Shown: positions 20,100 to 29,012, numbered from the stretch's first letter. The stretch: 64,000 nt of DNA from ZC4RG42 sp036676355 (GCA_036676355.1 JAKFDA010000054.1:23028-87027), one strand, 5' to 3'. Made by a program: numbers and translations. The notes: a model not told the origin generated them from the letters alone.

Positions 20100-20912
20100 C
20101 TAGTCGCTGCCCAATTCCTCACCCAACTCGATGGCGCGAATGCGCGCCGCGCTTACGGCCTGCACTATAGCGTTGGCCACTTCGTGCTGCTGGAGGACGG
20201 CGAGCGCGCGTTCCGTTGTGCCGCCCTTCGAGGTGACGCGTTCGCGCAGTAGCGACACCGGTTCCGCCGATTGCGCGGCGAGCTCGGTCGCCCCGCGCAT
20301 AGTTTGCAGCACCAGTTCGCGTGCGGTTTGTGCGTCCAGCCCGGCTTCGATCGCGGCCTGCTGCATTGCTTCGATGAAATAGAAGACATAAGCGGGACCG
20401 CTTCCCGACACCGCGGTGACCGCATCGAGCGCTTCTTCCTCGCGCACCCACACGACCTGGCCCACCGCTTCGAGAATGCGCTGTGCTTGATCGCGTTGCT
20501 CGACCGATACCGCTTCGCTCGCATACAGCCCGCTGATACCTTGCCCAATCAATGCAGGCGTATTCGGCATGCAGCGCGCGAGTCGATCATGCCCGCCAAG
20601 CCAGCGGGCGACATCGCGCAAGCGGATGCCGGCAGCGATGGAAAGGACCAGTTGATCGGAGAGTCGACCGCACAGATCGGCGGTGACCGCACGTATCTGT
20701 TGCGGTTTGACCGCCAGCACGACGGTATCGTCAAGTGACGGCAACTGCTGAACCCTTTCGAAACAGGCGACGCCGAGCGATTCGGACAGACGCTGACGTA
20801 CCGCCGGCACGGGGTCGACCACGCGCATGGCCCCGGCATCGAACCCCTTTGCCCGCATGCCGCCGATGAGAGCGGTCGCCATATTGCCGCCGCCGATGAA
20901 GGTGATGTTCAT
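20100..20912 (-). CDS. proC: Pyrroline-5-carboxylate reductase
   Basis: Catalyses the last step of proline synthesis. The 270-residue protein starts with the Rossmann nucleotide-binding motif MNITFIGGGNMATALIGGM. The C-terminal half carries the family signature GSGPAYVFYFIEAMQQAAIE and the TSKGGTTERAL motif. Length is normal. It lies between yggS and yggT, as in many proteobacteria. The 136-base gap to yggS is larger than elsewhere in this unit. Confidence 0.96.
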   Translation of the reverse strand: MNITFIGGGNMATALIGGMRAKGFDAGAMRVVDPVPAVRQRLSESLGVACFERVQQLPSLDDTVVLAVKPQQIRAVTADLCGRLSDQLVLSIAAGIRLRDVARWLGGHDRLARCMPNTPALIGQGISGLYASEAVSVEQRDQAQRILEAVGQVVWVREEEALDAVTAVSGSGPAYVFYFIEAMQQAAIEAGLDAQTARELVLQTMRGATELAAQSAEPVSLLRERVTSKGGTTERALAVLQQHEVANAIVQAVSAARIRAIELGEELGSD

Positions 20913-21048
20913 GGTTGCTCAATGCCTGAATAAGTGAGAATGGCGATCGCAAATGGATTAAGCGATCCGGGCGCCGACGGACATAACGATACCCTGCCGC
21001 CGTTCACTCTTGCGATGCTGCGTGCCGCGAAATGCTGAACGGGTTTGC

Positions 21049-21744
21049 TCAACTCGGTTGCGCCGGGCGGGCGCCAAAAATCGCGGTGCCGACGCGGACC
21101 ATCGTCGATCCGGCCGCAATCGCGATTTCGAAATCGTCGGACATGCCCATCGACAGTGTGTCCAGCGCGATGCCCTGATCTTGCAGAGAGTCGCGCAGTT
21201 GCGCCAGCGACGCGAAGCGCCGGCGCGTCAGCTCGCGGTCCGGCGTCGGCTCCGGAATCGCCATCAGGCCGCGCAGCCGCAGGCGCGGCAACGCAGCCAC
21301 GGCACGCGAGAGTTCGGCCACCTCTTCGGGCGCCACGCCGCTCTTGCTGACCTCGCCGCTTATATTCACCTGCACACACACGTTCAGTGGCTGCATGTCG
21401 GCCGGCCGTTGCGCCGACAAGCGCTCGGCCACCTTCAGACGATCGATCGAGTGTACCCAATCGAAGCGCTCGCCGATGGCGCGTGTCTTGTTGCTCTGTA
21501 TCGGTCCGACGAAATGCCAGCAGATCCGCAAGTCCGCCAAGGCCGCCATTTTGTCGAGCGCTTCCTGCACGTAGCTCTCGCCGAAATCGCGTTGGCCGGC
21601 GGCATACGCTGCGCGCAGCGCGTCGGCGCCGTGGCCTTTACTGATCGCGACGAGAACTATGTCACGTGCATATCCATCGGAAGCGGCGCGGGCCGCGTCA
21701 ATGCGTGACTTCACAACTTGCAGCCGATTTTTCATTGTGTCCAT
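21049..21744 (-). CDS. yggS: YggS family PLP homeostasis protein
   Basis: A 231-residue PLP-binding barrel protein that buffers pyridoxal phosphate and affects amino-acid metabolism. The PLP lysine lies in IVLVAISKGHGADALRAAYA, followed by FGESYVQEALDKM and CWHFVGPIQSNKTRAIGERF. I choose the ATG at 21744 (MDTMKNRLQVV); an in-frame ATG at 21774 adds ten residues and is possible. It is divergent from pilT, and the shared upstream region is only about 90 bases. Confidence 0.93.
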   Translation of the reverse strand: MDTMKNRLQVVKSRIDAARAASDGYARDIVLVAISKGHGADALRAAYAAGQRDFGESYVQEALDKMAALADLRICWHFVGPIQSNKTRAIGERFDWVHSIDRLKVAERLSAQRPADMQPLNVCVQVNISGEVSKSGVAPEEVAELSRAVAALPRLRLRGLMAIPEPTPDRELTRRRFASLAQLRDSLQDQGIALDTLSMGMSDDFEIAIAAGSTMVRVGTAIFGARPAQPS

Positions 21745-21747
21745 AAT
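21718..21747 (+). promoter_or_regulatory. Candidate sigma-70 promoter for pilT
   Basis: TTGCAG at 21718-21723 and CATAAT at 21742-21747 are separated by 18 bases and point toward pilT. The -10 overlaps the yggS start codon on the other strand, so transcription of one gene could interfere with the other. This is a prediction from sequence match only. Confidence 0.35.
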
Positions 21748-21831
21748 CGACGCGCCCGCGCTTGGGGCGCTCATTTCGGCGCTCGAGTCGCGTTATGCAC
21801 GGCCACGAGGCTTCAAGGAAAAAAGAATTAT

Positions 21832-22875
21832 ATGGATATCTCCGAGCTACTCGCATTCGTCGTCAAGAACAAAGCCTCCGACCTGCACCTGTCCGCCGGC
21901 CTGCCGCCGATGATCCGCGTCCATGGCGATGTGCGGCGTATCAACCTGCCGCCGCTGGAGCACAAGGATGTGCACGGCATGATTTACGACATCATGAATG
22001 ACGCCCAGCGCAAGCATTACGAAGAAAATCTGGAGTGCGATTTTTCCTTCGCGATCGGCGGTCTGGCGCGCTTTCGCGTCAATGCCTTCGTTCAGCAGCG
22101 CGGCGCGGCGGCGGTCATGCGGACGATTCCGAGCAAGGTGCTGTCGCTCGAAGAGCTCAACGCGCCGAAGATTTTCGGCGAGATCGCGCAACAGCCGCGC
22201 GGCATCGTGCTGGTCACCGGACCGACCGGCTCGGGCAAGTCCACGACCCTCGCCGCCATGATCAACCAGATCAACGACAACGATTATGGCCACATCCTCA
22301 CCATCGAGGATCCGATCGAATTCGTGCATGAATCGAAAAAATGCCTGATCAACCAGCGTGAAGTCGGGCCGCACACCCTGTCGTTTTCCAATGCGCTGCG
22401 CAGCGCGCTGCGTGAGGATCCGGACGTCATCCTGGTCGGCGAATTGCGCGATCTGGAAACCATTCGTCTTGCGTTGACAGGCGCCGAAACGGGCCACTTG
22501 GTATTCGGTACGCTGCACACCAGTTCGGCAGCCAAGACCATCGACCGGATCGTCGACGTGTTCCCCGCAGCCGAAAAAGAAATGGTGCGGGCGATGCTAT
22601 CCGAGAGCCTCCGCGCGGTGATTTCGCAGACGCTGCTGAAAACCAAGGACGGCGCGAGCCGCGTCGCCGCGCATGAAATCATGATCGGCACGCCGGCGAT
22701 CCGGAACCTGATCCGCGAGAACAAGGTCGCGCAAATGTATTCCTCCATCCAGACGGGCCAGCAATACGGCATGCAGACGCTGGATCAGAACCTGCAGGAA
22801 CTGGTTAAACGAAACGTCGTCAGCGTTGCCGAGGCGCGCAACAAGGCGGCGAACAAAGATAACTTCATGGGCTGA
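21832..22875 (+). CDS. pilT: Type IV pilus retraction ATPase PilT
   Basis: A hexameric ATPase that depolymerises pili and powers twitching motility. The 347-residue protein has Walker A GPTGSGKST at residues 130-138, the Asp box ILTIEDPIEF, Walker B VILVGELRDLETIRLAL and the His box TGHLVFGTLHTSSA. The C-terminal AIRNLIRENKVAQMYS matches PilT. The start is ATG 21832, with AAGGAAAAAAG upstream; a longer in-frame form reads back across the yggS start. It is followed 106 bases later by pilU. Confidence 0.97.
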   Translation: MDISELLAFVVKNKASDLHLSAGLPPMIRVHGDVRRINLPPLEHKDVHGMIYDIMNDAQRKHYEENLECDFSFAIGGLARFRVNAFVQQRGAAAVMRTIPSKVLSLEELNAPKIFGEIAQQPRGIVLVTGPTGSGKSTTLAAMINQINDNDYGHILTIEDPIEFVHESKKCLINQREVGPHTLSFSNALRSALREDPDVILVGELRDLETIRLALTGAETGHLVFGTLHTSSAAKTIDRIVDVFPAAEKEMVRAMLSESLRAVISQTLLKTKDGASRVAAHEIMIGTPAIRNLIRENKVAQMYSSIQTGQQYGMQTLDQNLQELVKRNVVSVAEARNKAANKDNFMG

Positions 22876-22981
22876 CGCCTGGGGATGGATTGCGCCACCG
22901 CCCGAGGATTGCGGGCGGGCCAGACCAAGGGCGTCGGGCGACCGTCGCGACCCAGCTCGTAAGCCGGAAACAGGAAAATCG

Positions 22982-24121
22982 ATGGAACGCGAACAGGCAA
23001 GCAAATTCATTAACGACCTCCTGCGCCTGATGGTGAGCAAGAAGGCGTCCGACCTGTTCATTACGGTCGGGTTTCCTCCGGCCATCAAGCTCGACGGGCG
23101 CATGACGCCGGTATCGCAACAGCCGTTGTCGATGCAACATACGGTCGAACTTGTACGCGCGATCATGAACGACCGGCAGGCAGCCGAGTTCGAGGCGACC
23201 AAGGAATGTCAGTTCGCCATCAGTCCGGGTGGCATCGGTCGTTTTCGCGTCAGCGCCTTCGTGCAGCAAGGCCATGTCGGCATGGTGTTGCGCACCATCA
23301 ATTCGGAAATCCCGACCATCGAAGGGCTGGGTCTGCCGTCCGTGCTCAAGGACCTTTCGTTGTCCAAGCGCGGACTGGTGATCATGGTCGGTGCGACCGG
23401 CTCCGGCAAATCGACCTCGCTGGCGGCAATGATCGGCCATCGCAACGAGAACTCCTACGGCCATATCATCACCATTGAAGACCCGGTCGAGTACGTCCAT
23501 CCGCACCGGAATTGCCTCGTCACGCAGCGCGAAGTCGGCGTCGATACCGATTCGTGGGAAACCGCGCTGAAGAACACGCTGCGTCAGGCGCCGGATGTGA
23601 TTCTCATGGGTGAAGTCCGCGATCGCGAGACCATGGATTACGCCATTGCGTTCGCCGAAACGGGCCACCTCTGCATGGCGACCCTGCACGCGAACAGCGC
23701 CAACCAGGCGCTAGACCGCATCATCAACTTTTTCCCCGAGGAGCGCCGTTCGCAGCTGCTGATGGACCTGTCGCTCAACCTGCGCGGCATGGTTTCGCAA
23801 CGGCTGATTCCGCTGCGCGAGGGCAAGGGGCGTGTCCCCGCAGTCGAAGTGATGCTGAACTCGCCGCTCATTGCGGATCTGGTTTTCAAAGGCGAGGTGC
23901 ACGAGATCAAGGAGATCATGAAGCGCTCACGCGAACTCGGCATGCAGACCTTCGACCAGCATCTGTTCGATCTTTATGATACCGGCGTGATCAGCTATGA
24001 AGACGCGCTGCGCAATGCGGATTCGGTGAACGACCTGCGACTGCAGATCAAGCTGCACTCCACCGAAGCGAAGAACCGCGACATCACCAAGGGTATCGAA
24101 CACCTCGATATCGTCAAATGA
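22982..24121 (+). CDS. pilU: PilT-like retraction ATPase PilU
   Basis: A PilT paralogue that assists retraction. The 379-residue product has Walker A GATGSGKST at 136-144, IITIEDPVEYVH, Walker B VILMGEVRDRETMDYA and TGHLCMATLHANSA. It ends with the family-typical KNRDITKGIEHLDI. The start is ATG 22982; a longer frame reaches back toward pilT without family similarity. A 16-bp tandem repeat follows the stop codon. Confidence 0.96.
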   Translation: MEREQASKFINDLLRLMVSKKASDLFITVGFPPAIKLDGRMTPVSQQPLSMQHTVELVRAIMNDRQAAEFEATKECQFAISPGGIGRFRVSAFVQQGHVGMVLRTINSEIPTIEGLGLPSVLKDLSLSKRGLVIMVGATGSGKSTSLAAMIGHRNENSYGHIITIEDPVEYVHPHRNCLVTQREVGVDTDSWETALKNTLRQAPDVILMGEVRDRETMDYAIAFAETGHLCMATLHANSANQALDRIINFFPEERRSQLLMDLSLNLRGMVSQRLIPLREGKGRVPAVEVMLNSPLIADLVFKGEVHEIKEIMKRSRELGMQTFDQHLFDLYDTGVISYEDALRNADSVNDLRLQIKLHSTEAKNRDITKGIEHLDIVK

Positions 24122-24141
24122 GCCGAGAGCCGAGAGCGGAC

Positions 24142-24201
24142 AGCGGAGAAGCGGAAAAGCGGAGAAGCGGAAAAGCGGAGAAGCGGAAAAGCGGAGAAGC
24201 G
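24142..24201. repeat. 16-bp tandem repeat, 3.75 units
   Basis: The unit AGCGGAGAAGCGGAAA occurs at 24142-24157, 24158-24173 and 24174-24189, with a 12-base partial copy at 24190-24201. Each unit is itself a degenerate 8-bp doublet. All full copies are identical. It fills the gap between the stop codons of pilU and the convergent methyltransferase gene, ending 2 bases short of the latter. Such repeats are prone to copy-number change. Confidence 0.9.
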
Positions 24202-24203
24202 CG

Positions 24204-25415
24204 TTAGGCGGGTTTGTCGTGCTCGCGCTCATGCGAATCCAGCGCTGTCACATCCACCGCATCGGCCGGCTTGCGGCGCATCGAGCCCGCCACGATCCGA
24301 TACTCGAACAGCCGACATTCCAGCGCGCCGTTGTACAGCGGCGTGCGTTTGCTGGCTTTCAGTCCGATGCGCTTGGGGAGCTGCATGTCGGCGCTGAAGA
24401 AGTAGCAACGCCAACCCGCGTAACGCGCCTTCAGCACGTCGCCGAGTTGCGGGTAGAACGCTTCCAGCGCATCGGTTTCGCCCAGACGTTTGCCATAGGG
24501 CGGATTGGTCACCAGCACGCCGTTCGCCGCCGGAGGCGGCAATTCCAGCACATTCGCCTGTTTCAACTGCACGTGCTGCTCCAGGCCCGCCGCCGCCAAT
24601 GTCGCCTTGGTGGTTTTCAAGGCATCGCCGTACAGGTCGGCACCGAAAAATGGCACGGGGCTTTCGGTTCGCACACGGGCTTGCGCGGCGTCGCGCACGG
24701 ATTGCCAGGCTTTTGCATCGAAGGACTTCAGTTTTTCGAAGCCGAAGTGTCGACGTGATCCCGGTGCGATATTCAGCGCGATCTGGACGGCTTCCGCGAG
24801 CAATGTGCCGGAGCCGCACATCGGATCGAGCAGCGGCTCGTCGGCTTGCCAGCCGGTGAGCAGGATGATGCCGGCGGCCAGATTTTCCTTGAGCGGCGCC
24901 TCGCCCGGATCGCGACGATAGCCGCGTTTGTAAAGGGGTTCGCCCGACGTGTCGAGATAGAGGATGCACTGCCGCTCATCGAGAAAACCGGCAACGCGTA
25001 TGCTCGGTGCGCGCGTATCGACATCGGGGCGGCTACCGACTTCGTCCCTGAAGCGGTCGCACACCGCATCCTTGATGCGCAGGGTGGCGAAATCCAGGCT
25101 CCGCAACGGCGAGCGGATCGCGTTCAGATCGACGCGGATGCTGTTGCGGACGTCGAAGTGTGTGTGCCATGCCACCTCGCGCGCAATGGCATACACATCG
25201 TGTTCGGTCCGGTAGTCCGCCTGCGAGACCTGCAACAGAATCCGCGTCGCGGTACGGCTTTCGAGATTCGCGCGATAACAGACGCGCCAGTCGCCGCTGA
25301 ACTTCACGCCACCGCCTACCGCTTCGATCTGCCCGGCTCCGATGGCTTGTAGTTCATGGGCCAGGACGGGTTCGAGCCCGCGTGGACAAGTGGCAAAGAA
25401 GGAATGCGTGGACAT
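24204..25415 (-). CDS. THUMP-domain class I SAM-dependent RNA methyltransferase (RlmL-type)
   Basis: A 403-residue protein with an N-terminal ferredoxin-like/THUMP region (about residues 1-160; FATCPRGLEPVLAHEL, then THUMP) and a methyltransferase domain. The latter shows LLDPMCGSGTLLAEA (SAM binding) and the catalytic VTNPPYGKRLGE motif typical of N2-guanine methyltransferases. It matches the N-terminal half of E. coli RlmL (23S rRNA m2G2445) and lacks the RlmK half, as is usual for short homologues. The start ATG at 25415 begins the conserved MSTHSFFATCPRG. An upstream in-frame start at 25469 is less likely. Confidence 0.9.
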   Translation of the reverse strand: MSTHSFFATCPRGLEPVLAHELQAIGAGQIEAVGGGVKFSGDWRVCYRANLESRTATRILLQVSQADYRTEHDVYAIAREVAWHTHFDVRNSIRVDLNAIRSPLRSLDFATLRIKDAVCDRFRDEVGSRPDVDTRAPSIRVAGFLDERQCILYLDTSGEPLYKRGYRRDPGEAPLKENLAAGIILLTGWQADEPLLDPMCGSGTLLAEAVQIALNIAPGSRRHFGFEKLKSFDAKAWQSVRDAAQARVRTESPVPFFGADLYGDALKTTKATLAAAGLEQHVQLKQANVLELPPPAANGVLVTNPPYGKRLGETDALEAFYPQLGDVLKARYAGWRCYFFSADMQLPKRIGLKASKRTPLYNGALECRLFEYRIVAGSMRRKPADAVDVTALDSHEREHDKPA

Positions 25416-25485
25416 CGGGAGGAATGGGCGTGCGAGGCGGGCAAGCCTAGCACAGCGTATCGCGGACACGGCGGCGCGAGTCCAT

Positions 25486-25512
25486 AAAAAAGGCCGCCCG
25501 CAGGCGGCCTTT
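25486..25512 (-). terminator. Rho-independent terminator of the PEP-CTERM gene
   Basis: A perfect 10-bp stem (25489-25498 with 25503-25512; AAAGGCCGCC/GGCGGCCTTT) with a 4-base loop. On the minus strand it is followed by a run of T (complement of A at 25486-25491). It sits 17 bases past the stop codon of the PEP-CTERM gene. Confidence 0.85.
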
Positions 25513-25528
25513 CATCAAGGTGATGCTG

Positions 25529-26338
25529 TTACTTGTTACGGCGGCGCGAGAAACCGAGGGCGCCGAGGCCGAGACCGAGCAGCGCAAGCATGCCGGGCTC
25601 GGGGATTTGCTGCGCGGTGATCGTGAAGAAGGTCTCCAGTGTGCTGGTCGCGTTTTCCTGGGTCAGGAAACCGATACAACCGGCTGCGGCACCAACCGCC
25701 GCGCAAGCGTCCGCGGCTAACGGGCCAAGACCCACCGCATCGATCTGAACGGTGTACTCGAAGTCGTCGATGGTGAACTGAATCTGACCGAGTACACCGG
25801 GATTGCTGAGCACGAAGATGTCACGGCAGCCGTCGGGATTGTCCGCATCGCCGGATACGCCGCCTCCAGCGCAGACACCACCTACGCCACCGGCATTCGG
25901 CGTTTCGGCGAACAGGATTTCAAATTCCAGCGTCGGCGCGTCGAAGTCCGGACCGGGCGCGGGCAGAAGTGGCGTCAGTCGCAGCGCGTCGCTCAGTATC
26001 GCCGTGTCGAGCGAATTATCGAGTGCGATCGGGAAGTTGTTGTGCGTTAGCGGCACACCCGGGACCTGCGCGCCGTTGGTGTTGACCACCCCGATTACCG
26101 GACTGTCGGCGACCAGGCTGCTGGAATTGTTCGGACCCCAGCTCAGCGTGGTCGGCAATCCGAGTATCACGCCGGAATTACCGGAAGAATCGATGACGGT
26201 GCCGCCTTCACCGGTGAAAGCCGAGAATCCGGCTTCGTTGTTGTAAGTCCACTGTGTGATCAGTACCGCGTGGGCGGTTCCGATGGACAGGGCGCCCACG
26301 GTCAACGCGGCCGCCAGTTGTTTCAACATTCGCTTCAT
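25529..26338 (-). CDS. PEP-CTERM sorting domain protein
   Basis: A 269-residue exported protein of unknown function. It begins with a signal peptide (MKRMLKQLAAALTVGALSIG then AHA) and ends with a PEP-CTERM tail: IPEPG, a hydrophobic Leu/Gly segment, and the basic end GFSRRRNK. Exosortase (EpsH-type) enzymes recognise this tail and process the protein at the cell surface, often in exopolysaccharide-producing bacteria. The middle region is rich in Gly, Pro and Asp with several Cys and no recognised domain. It is a stand-alone transcription unit with its own candidate sigma-54 promoter and terminator. No exosortase lies in this window. Confidence 0.88.
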   Translation of the reverse strand: MKRMLKQLAAALTVGALSIGTAHAVLITQWTYNNEAGFSAFTGEGGTVIDSSGNSGVILGLPTTLSWGPNNSSSLVADSPVIGVVNTNGAQVPGVPLTHNNFPIALDNSLDTAILSDALRLTPLLPAPGPDFDAPTLEFEILFAETPNAGGVGGVCAGGGVSGDADNPDGCRDIFVLSNPGVLGQIQFTIDDFEYTVQIDAVGLGPLAADACAAVGAAAGCIGFLTQENATSTLETFFTITAQQIPEPGMLALLGLGLGALGFSRRRNK

Positions 26339-26704
26339 TCCATCCTCCGGTTAGTAAGTTCGAACCTTGAGTCCCCCCATGAGACTCGTCCGAGTACTTC
26401 TTGCGGTGGGGAATTGCAGCGACCGTGCCGGCGTTGGAAAATTTCGTTATATCAACACGTTGAGTGAATTTTTTCTATGAGAATCGATGCGCCGTCGGCA
26501 TGTTGCGACGGGTCCGTAAACCAGACCGACACTGCTGGACCCGGAGCGAGCCCGGCCGCCCGCAGACGATCTGCGTCAAGCCGGCCAGGGCGCTTTCCGA
26601 TGTGAGCAAGTCGGCACATGGGGGAACAAGGTCGGTCTTCGGCGGTTTTGGCGCCGTCATCGCTTGCGCCGCCCTGAAGGCGCCGTAAGAGCGGGCGACA
26701 ATTT
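26339..26704. other. Intergenic region upstream of the PEP-CTERM gene, no gene seen
   Basis: About 366 bases between the PEP-CTERM gene and hemJ, both on the minus strand. The part nearest the PEP-CTERM gene holds a candidate sigma-54 promoter and an AT-rich stretch (26443-26477). Open frames of 60-75 codons on both strands (26464-26688) have no ribosome binding site or family resemblance, so I do not call them. Confidence 0.55.
26414..26430 (-). promoter_or_regulatory. Candidate sigma-54 promoter of the PEP-CTERM gene
   Basis: On the minus strand the sequence reads CGGCACGGTCGCTGCAA. It has the essential GG (complement of 26428-26429) and GC (complement of 26416-26417) spaced by exactly 10 bases, and agrees with the consensus TGGCACG-N4-TTGCA at most positions. 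The transcript would start near 26404 and leave a leader of about 65 bases. PEP-CTERM genes are known to be frequently under sigma-54 control through the PrsK/PrsR system. Confidence 0.6.
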
Positions 26705-27118
26705 CTAGAAAGGCTTAACCACGACCAGTATCACGATCGCGAGAAGGAGGAGGACCGGAAACTCGTTGAACCAGCGAAACCACACATGGCTTTTTCGATT
26801 GCGGCCGTGCTTGAAATCGCGCAGCAGGCGACCGCACCACAGGTGATACGCGATGAGCAGCGCAACGAGTGCGAGCTTGGCATGCAGCCAGCCCCCGCTG
26901 AAGTCGTAGCCGAGCCATAACCACACACCGAATACGACGGCAAGCACGGCGCTTGGCGTCATGATGCCGAAGTAGAGTTTGCGCTCCATGATCTTGAAGC
27001 GCTCGATGCTCGCGCCGTCTTCGGCCATGGCGTGATAGACGTACAGCCGCGGCAGATAGAACAGACCGGCGAACCAGGTCACGATGAACACGATATGCAG
27101 CGCCTTGATCCACAGCAT
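26705..27118 (-). CDS. hemJ: Protoporphyrinogen IX oxidase HemJ (CopD/UPF0093 family)
   Basis: A 137-residue integral membrane protein of the HemJ family, which oxidises protoporphyrinogen IX late in haem synthesis in many Gram-negative bacteria lacking HemG or HemY. It starts MLWIKALHIVFIVTWFAGLF and has about four hydrophobic spans. The conserved histidines are in KALHIV, in LHAKL and in AYHLWCG. The start is ATG 27118. Its neighbours (nodIJ-type genes) do not point to haem, though hemL lies earlier in the window. Confidence 0.88.
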   Translation of the reverse strand: MLWIKALHIVFIVTWFAGLFYLPRLYVYHAMAEDGASIERFKIMERKLYFGIMTPSAVLAVVFGVWLWLGYDFSGGWLHAKLALVALLIAYHLWCGRLLRDFKHGRNRKSHVWFRWFNEFPVLLLLAIVILVVVKPF

Positions 27119-27189
27119 CGTCGCAAGTCTCCTATGCAAGCGTCCGGCTCGAAAGTCCGGGGCGCTTCATGGTCTGAGGGAATACGGCT

Positions 27190-27966
27190 CTATTTCATCA
27201 AACGGCGCTTGAACAGTACCAGTGCGGCGTAAAAACCCGCCGCGGCGTAGGCGAGCAGCGCCGCAACGTGCAGGAGCGCATGCGCCGGCCATTCGCCGAA
27301 GAGCAAGGGGCGCACGAGTTGCGTTGCATGCGACAGCGGCAATGTCTGGCTGAACAATTGCAGCGCATACGGCAGCGCGTCCATCGGGTAGAACACCCCG
27401 CATAGCATCGCCATCGGTGTGATGAACAGCGTGAAGTAGTACATGAAAAAATCGTAGGACGGCGACAATGCCGTGACCGCGAGCCCGAGCGCCGCGAAGG
27501 CAAGGCCGATCACCGGGATCACCGCCAGCGCCCAAATCGAAAGCGGCGATTGCGCCAAGCCCAGCGCCCACACCACCAGCATGATGGCGAGTCCGGAAAG
27601 AAAGCTCTTGCTCGCGGCCCAGATCAGTTCGCCCAGCACCACGTCTTCCAGTGTAAGCGGCGCGTTGAGGATCGCATCCCAGGTGCGCTGTACGTGCATG
27701 CGCGAGAAAGCCGAGTAGAGTGACTCGAAGGTCGCGCTGTTGGCGGTCGAAAAGCACACCGTCCCGGCCGCCAGAAAGGCGATGTACGGCACTCCGCCGA
27801 CGCTCGGCAGAAATGCTCCCAGTCCATAACCGAGTCCGAGCATGTAGATCATCGGGTCGGCCAGATTGCCCAGCACCGAAGGAAGCGCGAGCTTCCGCCA
27901 CACCAGAAAGTTGCGCCGCCAGACGGGGAGAAAGCGCCAGCTCAGACGAAAAGCGAAGGGGCTCAT
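27190..27966 (-). CDS. ABC-2 type transporter permease, NodJ-like
   Basis: A 258-residue permease with about six membrane spans and the ABC-2 membrane domain. The N-terminal WRRNFLVWRKLALPSVLGNL and the following LADPMIYMLGLGYGLG resemble NodJ, the rhizobial lipochitooligosaccharide exporter permease. Similar NodI/NodJ pairs occur in many non-nodulating betaproteobacteria and their substrate there is unknown. The start is ATG 27966; the frame extends to a TTG at 27990. The ATP-binding partner lies 134 bases upstream. Confidence 0.88.
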   Translation of the reverse strand: MSPFAFRLSWRFLPVWRRNFLVWRKLALPSVLGNLADPMIYMLGLGYGLGAFLPSVGGVPYIAFLAAGTVCFSTANSATFESLYSAFSRMHVQRTWDAILNAPLTLEDVVLGELIWAASKSFLSGLAIMLVVWALGLAQSPLSIWALAVIPVIGLAFAALGLAVTALSPSYDFFMYYFTLFITPMAMLCGVFYPMDALPYALQLFSQTLPLSHATQLVRPLLFGEWPAHALLHVAALLAYAAAGFYAALVLFKRRLMK

Positions 27967-28100
27967 TGCCGCTTGAGAGACTTCGATCAAGGTCTTTCGA
28001 CCATGGCTATCGCGCGCCCAGGGCGAAAGAGCCGCTGAATTTCTTTGCGCACATTACCGCTGGAGGCGGCCCCGGCTGTACTCGGCATTCCGAAATCCTT

Positions 28101-29012
28101 CTAATCGCGCAACTCGCGCCCGGTCAATTTGAGAAACACATCTTCCAGATTGGCGTGGCGATGCTGGTAGGTGAGCATCGGCCGATCGTCGAGATCGGCC
28201 AGCACATGCTTCGCGTCGCGGGTATAGCAATAGACGCTCTCGCCGCTGCGTTCGACGCGTTCGCACTGCCCGGATGCAATGGTCGCGGCCCAGTCATCGA
28301 CGCCCTCACCGTACACTTCGACGACATGCGGTTCGATGTGCTGCGCGATGAGTGCGCGCGGGCTGCCTTCAGCGATGAGGCAGCCATGGTCCATGATCAC
28401 CAGTCGCGTGCACAGACGTTCCGCTTCTTCCATGAAATGGGTGGTGAGCAGGATGGTCTTGCCCTGTGCGAGCAATTGCCGCAGACGTTCCCAGATCACG
28501 TGGCGGGCCTGCGGATCGAGGCCGGTGGTCGGTTCGTCCATCAGAACCAGGCTGGGATCGTTGATCAGCGAGCGCGCGAGCGTGAGGCGACGCTTCATGC
28601 CGCCGGAGAGAGTCTGAATCCGCGTATTGCCGCGCGCGCTGAGGCCGGCGAACTCCAGCAGCCCCGGAATGCGCGCACGCAGAGTGGCATCATCCAGACC
28701 GAAGTAACGCCCGTACACCATCAGATTCTCGATGACGCTGAAATCCGGATCGAGATTGTCGAACTGCGGCACCACGCCGACGCGATGGCGCGCCTCGCGG
28801 GCGTGTTTCGGAACGGCGTGACCCATCAGTTCGACGGCGCCCGAATCCGGCGCGGTCAGACCGAGACAGAGCTTCAGCGTGGTGGTCTTGCCGGCGCCGT
28901 TCGGACCGAGCAGTCCGAAACACTCACCCGGCTGGATGTCGAAATCGATCCCTGCGACCACCTGCTGCGTGCCATACGACTTGCGCAGCGCGCGGACGCT
29001 CAGGATCGCCAT
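28101..29012 (-). CDS. ABC transporter ATP-binding protein, NodI-like
   Basis: A 303-residue ATPase subunit. Walker A is GPNGAGKTT at residues 36-44, the signature is [13 protein letters not shown], Walker B is [13 protein letters not shown], and the switch histidine is in [17 protein letters not shown]-terminal extension of about 80 residues is typical of the DrrA/NodI class. It works with the permease at 27190-27966. Its start codon lies within the end of the upstream hydrolase gene (13-base overlap), so the two are probably translated together. Confidence 0.92.
   Translation of the reverse strand: MAILSVRALRKSYGTQQVVAGIDFDIQPGECFGLLGPNGAGKTTTLKLCLGLTAPDSGAVELMGHAVPKHAREARHRVGVVPQFDNLDPDFSVIENLMVYGRYFGLDDATLRARIPGLLEFAGLSARGNTRIQTLSGGMKRRLTLARSLINDPSLVLMDEPTTGLDPQARHVIWERLRQLLAQGKTILLTTHFMEEAERLCTRLVIMDHGCLIAEGSPRALIAQHIEPHVVEVYGEGVDDWAATIASGQCERVERSGESVYCYTRDAKHVLADLDDRPMLTYQHRHANLEDVFLKLTGRELRD

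Noticed and set aside
26464..26688. Open frames of 60-75 codons on both strands between the PEP-CTERM gene and hemJ
   Set aside because: No ribosome binding site, no recognisable domain, and the composition matches non-coding GC-rich DNA.
27983..28034. GATCAAGGTCTTTCG and a nearby CGAAAGAGCC between the nodI- and nodJ-like genes, possibly a remnant of the TCTGATTAAG element
   Set aside because: Only about 15 bases resemble copy D and the second end is missing; the short hairpin here could be chance.
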